A stretch of 64,000 nt of DNA from Mesorhizobium sp. YIM 152430 (GCF_029210365.1 NZ_JARGES010000015.1:124001-188000), one strand, 5' to 3'. Shown: positions 1-9,140, counted from the stretch's first letter. Notes: a model not told the origin generated them from the letters alone. Translations and numbers: made by a program.

Positions 1-423
1 CTGCTTCTGGAACCCCTGATGACGCAGGCTCTCGTCGCTCTGACGCGGGCCTCACGTCCCGGCGACCGCCAGCAGGAACAGAGCCGGGACCTCGCGCGCA
101 TCGAGGAACTGCTGACGATCGTCGACACGCATTTCCGCCGACGTCTTCCCATCACCTTCTATTCAGAGAGGCTCGGCGTCTCAGCCGCGCATCTGAACCG
201 CATCACCCGCAGCGCGACGGGCCTCTCGATCCAGAACCTGATCGACCGGCGAACCCTCGAAGCCGCACGGCGCGACCTGATCTTCACACCGACGCCGATC
301 AGCAAGATCGCCTATTCGCTCGGCTTTGCCGATCCCGCCTATTTCAACCGTTTTTTCCGCAAGCAGACCGGCCTCACCCCCGGCGCCTTCCGCGACCGCG
401 AGCGCCGGCGACTGGCGGATTGA
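1..423 (+). CDS. AraC-family transcriptional regulator, C-terminal part (5' truncated by window edge)
   Basis: The reading frame is open at the first base of the window and ends at TGA. The visible ~140 residues contain the two helix-turn-helix motifs of an AraC/XylS DNA-binding domain: an HTH around ERLGVSAAHLNRITRSATG and the conserved C-terminal signature KIAYSLGFADPAYFNRFFRK followed by GLTPGAFR. The N-terminal ligand-binding part lies outside the window, so no inducer can be proposed. An ATG at position 19 is in frame but would give a bare DNA-binding domain, so truncation by the window edge is more likely. It converges on the ABC transporter operon to the right. Confidence 0.85.
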   Translation: MLLEPLMTQALVALTRASRPGDRQQEQSRDLARIEELLTIVDTHFRRRLPITFYSERLGVSAAHLNRITRSATGLSIQNLIDRRTLEAARRDLIFTPTPISKIAYSLGFADPAYFNRFFRKQTGLTPGAFRDRERRRLAD

Positions 424-426
424 ACG

Positions 427-451
427 AAAAAGGGGCGGTCGCCCGCCCCTT
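427..451 (-). terminator. Rho-independent terminator of the pyrimidine ABC operon
   Basis: A 9-bp perfect stem (AAGGGGCGG with CCGCCCCTT, 4-nt loop) lies 25 nt beyond the stop codon of the leftward substrate-binding protein gene. On the minus strand the stem runs into a T-rich tract, as expected for an intrinsic terminator of that operon. It also sits directly after the rightward AraC gene. Confidence 0.7.
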
Positions 452-475
452 CCGAACTGTCGATGCGGCCGGGCC

Positions 476-1471
476 TTACTGAAGCTGGTCAGTGACCACT
501 GTCGAGAACGCGCCTTCCGGCTCCGTGGTGATCGCCGGATTGTCGGGCGAGACGGCGGAGAGCAGCGTCTGCACCGTCTGCTCGTAGGCGGCCGGATCGA
601 GCGCCGCGCTGTCGCCGACGAGGCCGGCGGCGACTTCCACCTGCCAGAGCTGGCTTTCCTCGGTCAGCGCACCGGAGAGATCGTTTTCGAGCACGATCCC
701 GGCGGCCTCTTCGATGTTTTCTCCGGCATATTCCCAGCCGCGCATCGAGGCGCGCACGAAGCGAACCATCTGGTCGACGAACTCCGGATCGTCGAGACGA
801 TCTTCCATCACGTAGAGGCCGTCTTCGAGCATACCGACGCCTTCGTCGGCATAGTTGAAGACCTTGAGGCTGTCTTCCGGCACGCCCGCGTCAAGCAACT
901 GCTTGAACTCGTTGTATTGCATGGTTGAGATGCAGTCGGCTTGGTTCTGTAGGAGCGGGTCGACATTGAAGGCCTGGCGAAGCACTTCGACGCCCTCTTC
1001 GCCGCCTTCGGTCGGCAGGTCGAGCTTGGCCATCCAGGCGTAGAACGGATATTCGTTGCCGAAGAACCAGACGCCGAGCTTCTTGCCCTTGAAATCGTCG
1101 GTCGATTCCACGCCGCTTTCTTCCGAGCAGACGAGTTGCAAAGCCTGATTGGCGAAGGGCTGGGCGATGTTGACCAGCGGCACGCCGCGTTCGCGTGCGG
1201 CCAGACCTGCCGCCATCCAGGTCGTGATGACGTCGGCGCCGCCACCGGCGATCACCTGCTCGGGCGCGATGTCCGGCCCGCCCGGATTGATCGTGACGTC
1301 GAGCCCCTCTTCCTCGTAGAAGCCCTTGTCCTTGGCAACGAGATAGCCGGCGAACTGGCCCTGATTGACCCATTTCAACTGGAAGGTGATCGGATCGAGA
1401 TCCTGCGCCATGGCCGGCAGAGCGGCCGTGGCGACGGTGGAGGCGAGAACCCCCGCAATAAGCTTCATCAT
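476..1471 (-). CDS. NMT1/THI5-like ABC transporter substrate-binding protein
   Basis: 331-residue periplasmic binding protein of the NMT1/ThiY/SsuA type. It has an N-terminal signal peptide (MMKLIAGVLASTVATAALPAMAQ) and the family pattern FQLKWVNQGQFAGYLVAKDK followed by GFYEEEGLDV and an IAGGGADV segment. The ATG at 1471 is preferred over the upstream 340-residue start because AAGGGGAA lies just before it and the signal peptide then starts cleanly. It is the last gene of a four-gene leftward operon (ATPase, two permeases, binding protein). Known ligands of this family include hydroxymethylpyrimidine-type compounds and sulfonates. The adjacent pyrimidine-degradation genes make a pyrimidine or its breakdown product the likely ligand, by inference. 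Confidence 0.85.
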   Translation of the reverse strand: MMKLIAGVLASTVATAALPAMAQDLDPITFQLKWVNQGQFAGYLVAKDKGFYEEEGLDVTINPGGPDIAPEQVIAGGGADVITTWMAAGLAARERGVPLVNIAQPFANQALQLVCSEESGVESTDDFKGKKLGVWFFGNEYPFYAWMAKLDLPTEGGEEGVEVLRQAFNVDPLLQNQADCISTMQYNEFKQLLDAGVPEDSLKVFNYADEGVGMLEDGLYVMEDRLDDPEFVDQMVRFVRASMRGWEYAGENIEEAAGIVLENDLSGALTEESQLWQVEVAAGLVGDSAALDPAAYEQTVQTLLSAVSPDNPAITTEPEGAFSTVVTDQLQ

Positions 1472-1494
1472 GTCATTCCCCTTTTTTCTTATGT

Positions 1495-2361
1495 TCACGT
1501 CTTTCCACCACGGATCGACGGATGCCAGAAGGTCACGCCGCGCTCGATGAGCGCGATGAGACCGTAGAAGACCGAGCCGGCAAGAGCGGCCACCGCGATT
1601 TCAGCCCAGACCATGTCGACGTTCAAGCGCCCGATTGCGGACGAGATGCGGAATCCCATCCCCACGACCGGCGTGCCGAAGAATTCGGCAACGATCGCGC
1701 CGATCAGCGCCAGCGTCGAATTGATCTTGAGCGCGTTGAAGATGAAGGGCCACGCCGCCGGCAGCCGCAGCCGGAACAATGTCTGCCAGTGGCTCGCCGC
1801 ATAGGTGCGCATCAAATCGCGCTCCATCTGGTTCGACGCGTTGAGGCCGGCGACGGCGTTCACCAGCATGGGGAAGAATGTCATCACGACCACGACCGCC
1901 GCCTTCGACTGCCAGTCGAAGCCGAACCACATGACCATGATCGGCGCGATGCCGACGAGCGGCAGGGCGGACACGAAATTGCCCACCGGCAGCAGTCCGC
2001 GTTTCAGGAATGGCGATCGGTCGATGAGGATGGCGACGAGAAGCCCGGCAAGGCAGCCGATCGCATAGCCGGGCAGAACCGAGCGGATGAAGGTCTGGTG
2101 GAAGTCGGCCCAGAGCGTCGGCACGGACGAGGTGATCCGCGCCCAGATCGCGCTCGGCGGCGGCAGGAGCACCGGCGGCACATTGAAGCCCCGCACCAGC
2201 CCCTCCCACAGCACCATTAGCGCCGCGCCGAAAAGCAGCGGCACGATGAAGTTGATCGCGCGCGCGGCCGATCCCTTTGCGCGCAGGCGCACCAGCCACT
2301 CGTTGATCGCCCAGGCGACGAGCCAGAAGGCGACAGCTCCGAAGACGAGCGATCCGTTCAT
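1495..2361 (-). CDS. ABC transporter permease (SsuC/TauC-type), second subunit
   Basis: 288-residue integral membrane protein of the BPD_transp_1 fold. It carries the EAA-type loop near AVAGLNASNQMERDLMRTY, five to six hydrophobic segments and the motif FGTPVVGMGFRISSA near the end. The start ATG overlaps the stop of the preceding permease in an ATGA tetranucleotide, indicating translational coupling. A long open frame extends upstream in the same frame, but it is antisense-like shadow sequence over the neighbouring permease. It forms a heterodimeric channel with the other permease and is powered by the ATPase two genes upstream. Confidence 0.88.
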   Translation of the reverse strand: MNGSLVFGAVAFWLVAWAINEWLVRLRAKGSAARAINFIVPLLFGAALMVLWEGLVRGFNVPPVLLPPPSAIWARITSSVPTLWADFHQTFIRSVLPGYAIGCLAGLLVAILIDRSPFLKRGLLPVGNFVSALPLVGIAPIMVMWFGFDWQSKAAVVVVMTFFPMLVNAVAGLNASNQMERDLMRTYAASHWQTLFRLRLPAAWPFIFNALKINSTLALIGAIVAEFFGTPVVGMGFRISSAIGRLNVDMVWAEIAVAALAGSVFYGLIALIERGVTFWHPSIRGGKT

Positions 2362-3284
2362 GGTCGTGCTCCGGTGCGTGCGAGGACGATGCGCTGGACG
2401 ACGCCGATGGCAAGGATGAGCATGGCCGACAGCGCCGCCGCCATCAGGAGCGCAGACCAGATCTGCACCGTCTGCCCGTAATAGGAGCCGGCCAACAGTC
2501 GCGAGCCGAGACCGCCGGCAGCCCCTGTCGGCAGTTCGCCGACGATGGCGCCGACGAGACTTGCCGCGACGCCCACCTTCATCGAGGTGAACAGATAGGG
2601 CAAGGCGGACGGAAAGCGCAGCTTCCAGAAGGTCTGGCTCTGGCTCGCATGATAGGTGCGCATCAGATCGAGTTGGATCGTGTCGGGACTGCGGAAGCCC
2701 TTCACCATGCCGACGACGACGGGAAAGAACGACAGATAGGTCGAGATCAGCGCCTTGGGCACCAGCCCGGTCATGCCGATCGACGCGAGAACCACAACTA
2801 CCATCGGCGCGATGGCGAGGATCGGGATCGTCTGGGAGGCGATGATCCACGGCATCAGCGAGCGGTCCATCGCGCGGTTGTGGACGATCAGCACGGCAAG
2901 CAGGATGCCAAGCACCGTGCCCATGACGAAGCCGAGCAGCGTCGCCGACAGCGTGATCCAGGCATGGTAGACGAGGCTGCGCCGCGAGGTGACATGCTGG
3001 CCGATGACGGTGTTCCACAGTTCCACCGCGATCTGATGCGGCGCGGGCAGAAGCGGCCGGTCCTGGCTCATCGTGCCGGCGAGGAAGTCGACCCAGGTCC
3101 AGTCGCCCTCGCCGCGCGCGAAGATCTGCAACTGCCACGCCGAGTTGAGCCAGACGGCGGCGAGATACCAGACTGCGAGGATCGCCATGACGACGATCAG
3201 CACCGGGACCGCGGTGCCCTGGCTCATGCGGGTCCAGATGCCGGAGCGGCCGATCGCCCCGCCGGGAACGGCAATCGCACTCAT
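2358..3284 (-). CDS. ABC transporter permease (SsuC/TauC-type), first subunit
   Basis: 308-residue permease with an N-terminal membrane segment (AVPVLIVVMAILAVWYLAAVWL), a long periplasmic stretch, and further membrane helices including the EAA-like loop around VKGFRSPDTIQLDLMRTYHA. It starts 9 nt after the ATPase stop and overlaps the next permease by 4 nt. The two permeases share the DLMRTY loop motif, consistent with two paralogous subunits of one importer. The substrate is inferred only from context (pyrimidine catabolism). Confidence 0.88.
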   Translation of the reverse strand: MSAIAVPGGAIGRSGIWTRMSQGTAVPVLIVVMAILAVWYLAAVWLNSAWQLQIFARGEGDWTWVDFLAGTMSQDRPLLPAPHQIAVELWNTVIGQHVTSRRSLVYHAWITLSATLLGFVMGTVLGILLAVLIVHNRAMDRSLMPWIIASQTIPILAIAPMVVVVLASIGMTGLVPKALISTYLSFFPVVVGMVKGFRSPDTIQLDLMRTYHASQSQTFWKLRFPSALPYLFTSMKVGVAASLVGAIVGELPTGAAGGLGSRLLAGSYYGQTVQIWSALLMAAALSAMLILAIGVVQRIVLARTGARP

Positions 3285-3293
3285 GCGCCGTCC

Positions 3294-4088
3294 TCACTCA
3301 TAGCTGTGCCCCGCCCGCAACCCCTCGCGCACCCTCGCCGCAATCGCCAGGAACTCCGGCGTCTCGCGAATGTCGAGCGGACGCTCTTTAGGCAGCGTGC
3401 TTTCGATCACGTCGGTCACACGGCCGGGCCGCGGCGACATCACCACGATCTTGGTGGACAGATAGACGGCTTCGGGAATGGAGTGGGTGACGAAGCAGAT
3501 CGTCTTGCTCGTCCGCGCCCAAAGTTGCAGCAACTGCTCGTTCAGATGATCGCGCACGATCTCGTCGAGCGCGCCGAACGGCTCGTCCATCAGCAGAAGG
3601 TCGGCATCGAAGGCGAGCGCGCGGGCGATCGAGGCGCGCTGCTGCATCCCGCCCGACAATTGCCACGGATATTTCTTCTCGAATCCCGTGAGGTTGACGA
3701 GGTCGAGCGTGCGCGCGACGCGCGCCTGTCGCTCTGCGCGCGAATGGCCCATGATTTCGAGCGGCAGCGCGACATTGCGCTCGATGGTGCGCCAGGGATA
3801 AAGCGCCGCGGCCTGAAAGACATAGCCATAGGCCCGGCTGCGCCGCGCCTCCTCCGGCGTCATGCCGTTGACCGAGATCGTGCCGGATGTCGGCTGTTCG
3901 AGATCCGCGATGACCCGCAGGAACGTCGTCTTGCCGCAGCCCGACGGCCCGATGAACGACACGAACTCGCCCTTGGCGATGTCGAGGTCGACATCGGACA
4001 GCGCGTGTACCGGTCCGTCATTGGTCTCGAAGGTCAGCCCGAGCCGGCTGGCGGAAATGACGGTATCGGAAATGGGTTTTATGAGCAT
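3294..4088 (-). CDS. ABC transporter ATP-binding protein (SsuB/TauB-type)
   Basis: 264-residue nucleotide-binding subunit with Walker A GPSGCGKTTF, signature LSGGMQQRASIARAL, Walker B LLLMDEPFGALD and the switch histidine in CFVTHSIPEA. The frame is open up to 4163, but MLIKPISDTV at 4088 gives the normal family length. A start at 4121 cannot be excluded because no strong ribosome-binding site decides. It is the first gene of the leftward importer operon and is divergent from the cupin gene, with a short shared upstream region. Confidence 0.85.
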   Translation of the reverse strand: MLIKPISDTVISASRLGLTFETNDGPVHALSDVDLDIAKGEFVSFIGPSGCGKTTFLRVIADLEQPTSGTISVNGMTPEEARRSRAYGYVFQAAALYPWRTIERNVALPLEIMGHSRAERQARVARTLDLVNLTGFEKKYPWQLSGGMQQRASIARALAFDADLLLMDEPFGALDEIVRDHLNEQLLQLWARTSKTICFVTHSIPEAVYLSTKIVVMSPRPGRVTDVIESTLPKERPLDIRETPEFLAIAARVREGLRAGHSYE

Positions 4089-4200
4089 GGATGACCGCTC
4101 TGGCGCGCGTCCGCCGGCCATTGACGGCGCGCGTTCTGGAAGGAATTGATGTGACGTTCGCATAGGCCATGCGCCGTGCCAAGAACAGCGAGGAGGAAGG

Positions 4201-4611
4201 ATGTCCCCATCATCTGCCAGGGCCTGCCGGCTCGTGCGCGCGACGGCGAGTTTCGACGGGCGTCAGGGGCTGACCTATGCCGGGGGCATCACGGCCCAGA
4301 GCGTCGGCGCGACGGGCCTGTCGATGCACCTCGTCACCATCCCGCCCGGCGCGCGCGCCAAGGCGCATCTGCACGAAAGCCACGAGACGGCCATATTCGT
4401 GACGGCCGGCACGGCGCGCACCTGGTATGGCGAGCGGCTGGAGCACCATGTCGATATGGGTGCCGGCGACATGCTCTACATTCCGGCCGGTCTGCCGCAT
4501 CTGCCGATCAATATCGGTAGTGAGCCCTGCACGGCCGTGATCGCGCGCACCGACGCCAACGAGCAGGAAGCCGTCAGGCTCCTGCCGGAACTTGACGCAC
4601 TGGTGCCCTGA
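4201..4611 (+). CDS. Cupin-domain protein
   Basis: 136-residue single cupin. Motif 1 is seen as PGARAKAHLHESHETAIFVTAG (His, His and Glu metal ligands) and motif 2 as GDMLYIPAGLPHLPIN. A strong ribosome-binding site, AGGAGGAAGG, ends directly before the ATG. It is divergent from the importer ATPase and convergent with the dihydropyrimidinase gene. Its function is unknown: the fold suggests a small metalloenzyme or binding protein. Its place inside the pyrimidine cluster suggests an accessory role there, which is inference only. Confidence 0.75.
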   Translation: MSPSSARACRLVRATASFDGRQGLTYAGGITAQSVGATGLSMHLVTIPPGARAKAHLHESHETAIFVTAGTARTWYGERLEHHVDMGAGDMLYIPAGLPHLPINIGSEPCTAVIARTDANEQEAVRLLPELDALVP

Positions 4612-4665
4612 AACCCGATGCCGGAAGCGCCCGGCACCGAAGATGGTCCGAGCCGATCCCATGGA

Positions 4666-6117
4666 TCAAACCCCGCTGGCCGGAATGCCCGAGCGCTCGA
4701 TCTTGCGCGGCGCGACGACTTCCTTCCAGGTCGACAGCGCCTGGCTGACGGAGGTCTTCGCCTCGCGCGCCACGAACTTGCCGTGGCCGGGCTTCGCCTT
4801 CACCTCGCCATCCTCGATCGCAACCACGCCGCGCGTGAAGACCGTGCGCGGCAGGCCCTTCACCTCGATGCCCTCGAACACGTTGTAGTCGATCACCGAT
4901 TGCTGGCTCGAAGCCGAGATCGTCTTTGTCTTCTCCGGGTCCCAGATGACGATGTCGGCATCCGCGCCTTCGACGATCGCGCCCTTCTTCGGATACATGC
5001 CGAATATTTTGGCGGTATTGGTCGAGGTCGCAGCGACGAATTCGTTCATCGTCAGCCGGCCGGTATTGACGCCGAAGGTCCACAGAACCGGCATCCGGTC
5101 TTCGAGGCCGCCTGTCCCGTTCGGGATCTTGGTGAAATCGCCGATACCGGTCCGCTTCTGCTCGGTCGTGAAGGCGCAATGGTCGGTCGCGACCACCTGA
5201 AGCGAGCCGGCCGAAAGCCCCGCCCACAGCGAATCCTGATGCTGTTTCGAACGGAAGGGCGGGCTCATCACGCGGCGCGCGGCATGGTCCCAGTCTTTGT
5301 CGAAATATTCGGTCTCGTCGAGCACCAGATGCTGCACCAGCGGCTCGCCATAGACGCGCATCCCTTTCTGGCGCGCACGGCGGATCGCCTCGTGGCTCTG
5401 CTCGCACGACACATGGACGACATAGAGCGGCACGCCTGCCATGTCGGCGATCATGATCGCGCGGTTGGTCGCCTCGCCTTCCACTTCCGGCGGACGCGAA
5501 TAGCCATGCGCCTCGGGGCCGTTATTGCCGGCGGCGAGCAGCTTTTGCTGCAACTGCGCGACCACGTCGCCGTTTTCGGCATGGACCATCGGCAGCGCGC
5601 CAAGCTCGGCGCAGCGCTGGAACGACGAATACATCTCGTCATCGTCCACCATCAGCGCGCCCTTGTAGGCCATGAAGTGCTTGAACGAGGTGATGCCCTT
5701 CTCGACCACCGCGGGCATCTCATCGAACACCTTCTCCCCCCACCAGGTGATCGCCATGTGGAAGGAGTAGTCGCACGCCGCCTTGGTCGACTTGTTGTCC
5801 CACATTTGCAGCGCTTCAATCAGCGACTGCTCCGGCGACGGCAGGCAGAAATCGATCACCATCGTCGTGCCGCCGGCCAGCGCCGCGCGGGTGCCGCTCT
5901 CGAAATCGTCGGCCGAATAGGTGCCCATGAAGGGCATTTCCAGATGCGTGTGCGGATCGATGCCACCCGGCATGACATAGCAGCCGGTCGCATCGAAGGT
6001 CTCGTCGCCGGACAGGTTCTGGCCGATCGCGGCGATCGTCTCGCCATCGATCAGGATGTCGGCCTTCCAGGTACGGTCGGCCGTGACAATGGTGCCGTTC
6101 TTGATGACTTTCGTCAT
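4666..6117 (-). CDS. hydA: Dihydropyrimidinase (D-hydantoinase)
   Basis: 483 residues, the usual length. It hydrolyses 5,6-dihydrouracil or dihydrothymine to the N-carbamoyl-beta-amino acid, the second step of reductive pyrimidine catabolism. The binuclear zinc site is complete: H56-x-H58 in GGIDPHTHLEMPF, the carboxylated lysine K152 in FKHFMAYKG, H179 in MVHAEN, H235 in VVHVSC and D312 in VATDHCAF. The start at 6117 follows AAAAAGGGGAACGAGA. The in-frame extension to 6300 lacks family similarity and would overlap the upstream gene. It lies between the amidohydrolase and the cupin, in the same direction as the next enzyme of the pathway. Confidence 0.95.
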   Translation of the reverse strand: MTKVIKNGTIVTADRTWKADILIDGETIAAIGQNLSGDETFDATGCYVMPGGIDPHTHLEMPFMGTYSADDFESGTRAALAGGTTMVIDFCLPSPEQSLIEALQMWDNKSTKAACDYSFHMAITWWGEKVFDEMPAVVEKGITSFKHFMAYKGALMVDDDEMYSSFQRCAELGALPMVHAENGDVVAQLQQKLLAAGNNGPEAHGYSRPPEVEGEATNRAIMIADMAGVPLYVVHVSCEQSHEAIRRARQKGMRVYGEPLVQHLVLDETEYFDKDWDHAARRVMSPPFRSKQHQDSLWAGLSAGSLQVVATDHCAFTTEQKRTGIGDFTKIPNGTGGLEDRMPVLWTFGVNTGRLTMNEFVAATSTNTAKIFGMYPKKGAIVEGADADIVIWDPEKTKTISASSQQSVIDYNVFEGIEVKGLPRTVFTRGVVAIEDGEVKAKPGHGKFVAREAKTSVSQALSTWKEVVAPRKIERSGIPASGV

Positions 6118-6187
6118 TCTCGTTCCCCTTTTTGATGAGCCGCTTCTTTGGCGAGCGGCTTCAAGGATTTCGTTCAGGCGATTGCGA

Positions 6188-7438
6188 TTACTCCACGATC
6201 TCCGCGGTCTCGACGACGGCGTGGAAGAGAACGTCGGCACCCGCGCGCGCCCAGTCCTTGGTGATCTCCTCCGCTTCATTGTGCGAAAGACCGTCGACAC
6301 AGGGGCACATCACCATCGCGGTCGGCGCGACGCGGTTGATCCAGCAGGCGTCGTGGCCCGCACCCGAGACGATGTTCCGGTGCGAATAGCCCAGACGTTC
6401 TGCGGCATCGCGCACCGCCTTCACGCAGCTCTCGTCGAAGGTGACGGGATCGAAATGCCCCACCGCCTCGACGTCGCAGGCGATGTCGAGCGCCTCGCAG
6501 ATCGTCGCGGCACCGTCCTCGATCCGCTCGCGCATCTGCGTCAGCGTGTCGAGATCAGGCGAGCGGATATCGACCGTGAAGACGACCTTGCCCGGAATGA
6601 CGTTGCGCGAGTTCGGATAGACCTCGACATGGCCGATGGCGCCGACCGCGTCGGGCTGGAAATCCATCGCCACTTCATGGACGAGTTCGGTGATCCGCGC
6701 CATGCCGAGGCCGGCATTGCGGCGCTTCGGCATCGGCGTTGAGCCGGTGTGCGAATCCTTGCCGGTCAGCGTGAATTGAAGCCACCAGAGCCCCTGCCCG
6801 TGCGTGACGACGCCGATGTCGATCCCTTCGTCTTCGAGGATCGGCCCCTGTTCGATGTGAAGCTCGAAAAACGCCTTCATCTTACGTTGGCCGACTTCCT
6901 CGTCGCCCTTCCAGCCGATGCGCTCCAGCTCGTCGCCGAAGCGCTTGCCCTTGGCGTCCATGCGGTCATAGGCCCAGTCGAGGTCGATTTCGCCGGCAAA
7001 GACGCCCGATGCGATCATGGCCGGCGCAAAGCGCGTCCCCTCCTCGTTCGTCCAGTTGGTCACGACGATCGGATGCCTGGTCTTGATGCCGAGATCGTTC
7101 AGCGTGCGAATGACCTCAAGCCCGCCCAGAACGCCGAGAACGCCGTCGAACTTGCCGCCCGTCGGCTGCGTGTCGAGATGCGAGCCGACATAGACCGGCA
7201 GTGCGTCGGGGTCGGTGCCCTCGCGCCGCGCGAACATCGTGCCCATCTGGTCGACGGCGACGGACATGCCCGCATCCTCGCACCAGCGCTTGAACAGATG
7301 ACGCCCCTCGCCGTCTTCGTCGGTCAGCGTCTGGCGGTTGTTGCCGCCGGCAACGCCCGGCCCGATCTTCGCCATTTCCATCAGCGAATCCCACAAACGG
7401 TCTGGATTGATTCGCAGATTTTCGCCCGGCGCCGCCAT
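6188..7438 (-). CDS. Zn-dependent N-carbamoyl-amino-acid amidohydrolase (M20 family; N-carbamoyl-beta-alanine hydrolase)
   Basis: 416 residues of the M20/AllC/HyuC family. Visible metal and catalytic motifs are VYVGSHLDTQPTGGKFDG (His and Asp), TNWTNEEGTRF (Glu-Glu), FELHIEQGPILE (His) and the distal SGAGHDACW (His). It removes the carbamoyl group from N-carbamoyl-beta-alanine or N-carbamoyl-beta-aminoisobutyrate, giving the beta-amino acid plus CO2 and ammonia, the third step of the pathway. GGGGGAG lies just before the ATG. It sits between the small cupin (upstream, 8-nt gap) and dihydropyrimidinase (downstream, 70-nt gap). Related allantoate hydrolases share the fold, but context favours the pyrimidine role. 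Confidence 0.92.
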   Translation of the reverse strand: MAAPGENLRINPDRLWDSLMEMAKIGPGVAGGNNRQTLTDEDGEGRHLFKRWCEDAGMSVAVDQMGTMFARREGTDPDALPVYVGSHLDTQPTGGKFDGVLGVLGGLEVIRTLNDLGIKTRHPIVVTNWTNEEGTRFAPAMIASGVFAGEIDLDWAYDRMDAKGKRFGDELERIGWKGDEEVGQRKMKAFFELHIEQGPILEDEGIDIGVVTHGQGLWWLQFTLTGKDSHTGSTPMPKRRNAGLGMARITELVHEVAMDFQPDAVGAIGHVEVYPNSRNVIPGKVVFTVDIRSPDLDTLTQMRERIEDGAATICEALDIACDVEAVGHFDPVTFDESCVKAVRDAAERLGYSHRNIVSGAGHDACWINRVAPTAMVMCPCVDGLSHNEAEEITKDWARAGADVLFHAVVETAEIVE

Positions 7439-7446
7439 GTCTCCCC

Positions 7447-7737
7447 CTATGCTTTCAGTTCGATCTCGACGAAGGACATCGTCGCATCGCCGTCATTGAC
7501 GACATTGTGCTCGACGCCCTCGTTCCTGCGGTAGGCGTCGCCGGCCTTGAAGTCGACCCGGCGGCTCGTCCCGCCGGGTTCCTCCAGAAGCATGTTGCAG
7601 GGCGTCAGCGTCGTGATCACATAGTCCATGCCGTGCCGGTGCCACCCCGTCTCCGCACCGGGCGCGAAGTCCCAGCGTGTGACGCGCACCTTTTCATCAT
7701 CGACCAGGACTTCGTGCGTCGCCTGCGCCCGCGCCAT
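7447..7737 (-). CDS. Small cupin protein in the pyrimidine operon
   Basis: 96-residue single-domain cupin: GWHRHGMDYV supplies two metal-binding histidines and VEHNVVND a third. The start codon overlaps the stop of the aminotransferase by 1 nt (TGATG) and the next gene begins 8 nt downstream, so it is translationally embedded in the catabolic operon. Such placement implies a function in the pathway, for example in handling 3-oxopropionate, the aldehyde made by the aminotransferase, or a sensing role. No specific reaction can be read from the sequence. Confidence 0.8.
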   Translation of the reverse strand: MARAQATHEVLVDDEKVRVTRWDFAPGAETGWHRHGMDYVITTLTPCNMLLEEPGGTSRRVDFKAGDAYRRNEGVEHNVVNDGDATMSFVEIELKA

Positions 7738-9065
7738 CACGCCACCTCGTTCAGCACCGTGCGCACGCAATCGACGATCTCGTCGATCTGCCCCCTTTCG
7801 ATGATCAAGGGCGGCGAGAGCGCGATGATGTCGCCGGTGGTGCGGATCAAAACCCCCTTCTCGAACGCCTTGACGAAGGCCGAGAAGGCGCGCTTGGTCG
7901 GCTCGCCCGCAATCGGCTGGAGTTCGATCGCGCCGACGAGCCCGATATTGCGGATGTCGATGACGTTCGGTGCGTCCTTCAGCGAGTGAAGCGCGTCCTC
8001 CCAGTAGGGCGCAAGCTCGGCGCCGCGCGTGAGCAACCCCTCCTCCTTGTATGTGTCGAGCGTCGCGATCGCCGCGGCCGAGGCGATCGGATTGCCCGAA
8101 TAGGTGTAGCCGTGGAAGAACTCGATCATGTGCTCGGGACCGGTCATGAACGCGTCGTGGATTTCCGACGTCACGAACACCGCGCCCATCGGGATAACGC
8201 CGTTGGTCACGCCCTTGGCCGTGGTGATGATGTCGGGCATCACGCCGAAATAGTCGGCCGCGAACGGGGTTCCAAGACGGCCGAAACCGGTGATGACCTC
8301 GTCGAATATCAACAGGATGCCGTGCTTGGTGCAGATGTCGCGCAGGCGCTTCAGATAGCCCTGCGGCGGTATCAGCACGCCGGTCGAACCGGCCACCGGC
8401 TCGACGATGACGGCGGCGACGGTCGAGGCATCGTGCAGCGTGACGATGCGCTCGAGCTCGTCGGCAAGATCGCCGCCATGCTCCGGCACGCCGCGCGTGA
8501 ACGCGTTCTTTGCCGGCAGATGCGTGTGCGGCATGTGGTCGACACCGGTGAGCAGCGTGCCGAACATCTTGCGGTTGGTGACGATGCCGCCAACCGAGAT
8601 ACCGCCGAAATTGACGCCGTGATAGCCGCGTTCGCGCCCGATGAGGCGGGTGCGCGCCCCCTGCCCCTTCACGCGCTGGTAGGCGAGCGCGATCTTGAGC
8701 GCGGTATCGACGGATTCCGAACCGGAATTGGTGAAGAACACATGGTCCATGCCTTGCGGAGCGACGTCGACCAGCCGGTTCGCCAGTTCGAAGACGATCG
8801 GATGGCCCATCTGGAACGCCGGCGCGTAGTCGAGTTCGGCGACCTGGCGCTGCACCGCCTCGGTGATCTTCGGCCGGCAGTGGCCGGCATTGACGCACCA
8901 CAGACCCGCCGTGCCGTCGAGAATCTCACGGCCATCGGTCGTGCGGTAGTGCATGTCCTTCGCAGATGCCAGCATACGCGGCGCCTGCTTGAACTGCCGG
9001 TTGGAGGTGAACGGCATCCAGAATGCGGAAAGATCGTTCGGCGCGACATTGAGCCGGTTCGACAT
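7737..9065 (-). CDS. Class III aminotransferase (omega-amino acid/beta-alanine:pyruvate type)
   Basis: 442 residues, a PLP-dependent fold-type I enzyme. The N-terminal motif SAFWMPFTSNRQFKQAPRM, the SGSESVDTALK loop, GYHGVNFGGISVGG, LLIFDEVITGFGRLG and the PLP lysine in ITTAKGVTNG match omega-amino acid:pyruvate aminotransferases. It would convert beta-alanine (from uracil) to malonic semialdehyde. The start at 9065 follows AAAAAGGGGAAGCTTGGTC. The longer frame to 9419 would overlap the divergent regulator gene. It is the first gene of the leftward catabolic operon, and a RutR-like box lies 76-91 nt upstream. Confidence 0.92.
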   Translation of the reverse strand: MSNRLNVAPNDLSAFWMPFTSNRQFKQAPRMLASAKDMHYRTTDGREILDGTAGLWCVNAGHCRPKITEAVQRQVAELDYAPAFQMGHPIVFELANRLVDVAPQGMDHVFFTNSGSESVDTALKIALAYQRVKGQGARTRLIGRERGYHGVNFGGISVGGIVTNRKMFGTLLTGVDHMPHTHLPAKNAFTRGVPEHGGDLADELERIVTLHDASTVAAVIVEPVAGSTGVLIPPQGYLKRLRDICTKHGILLIFDEVITGFGRLGTPFAADYFGVMPDIITTAKGVTNGVIPMGAVFVTSEIHDAFMTGPEHMIEFFHGYTYSGNPIASAAAIATLDTYKEEGLLTRGAELAPYWEDALHSLKDAPNVIDIRNIGLVGAIELQPIAGEPTKRAFSAFVKAFEKGVLIRTTGDIIALSPPLIIERGQIDEIVDCVRTVLNEVA

Positions 9066-9140
9066 GACCAAGCTTCCCCTTTTTCGTGTTCCCTTTTCGG
9101 CCAACGCTTGGTGTGTCGGACGCAGTCGTGCTACGCATTT

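Noticed and set aside
2649-4094. 481-codon open frame on the plus strand
   Set aside because: Opposite the permease and ATPase genes and rich in Arg/Asp/His. No family features.
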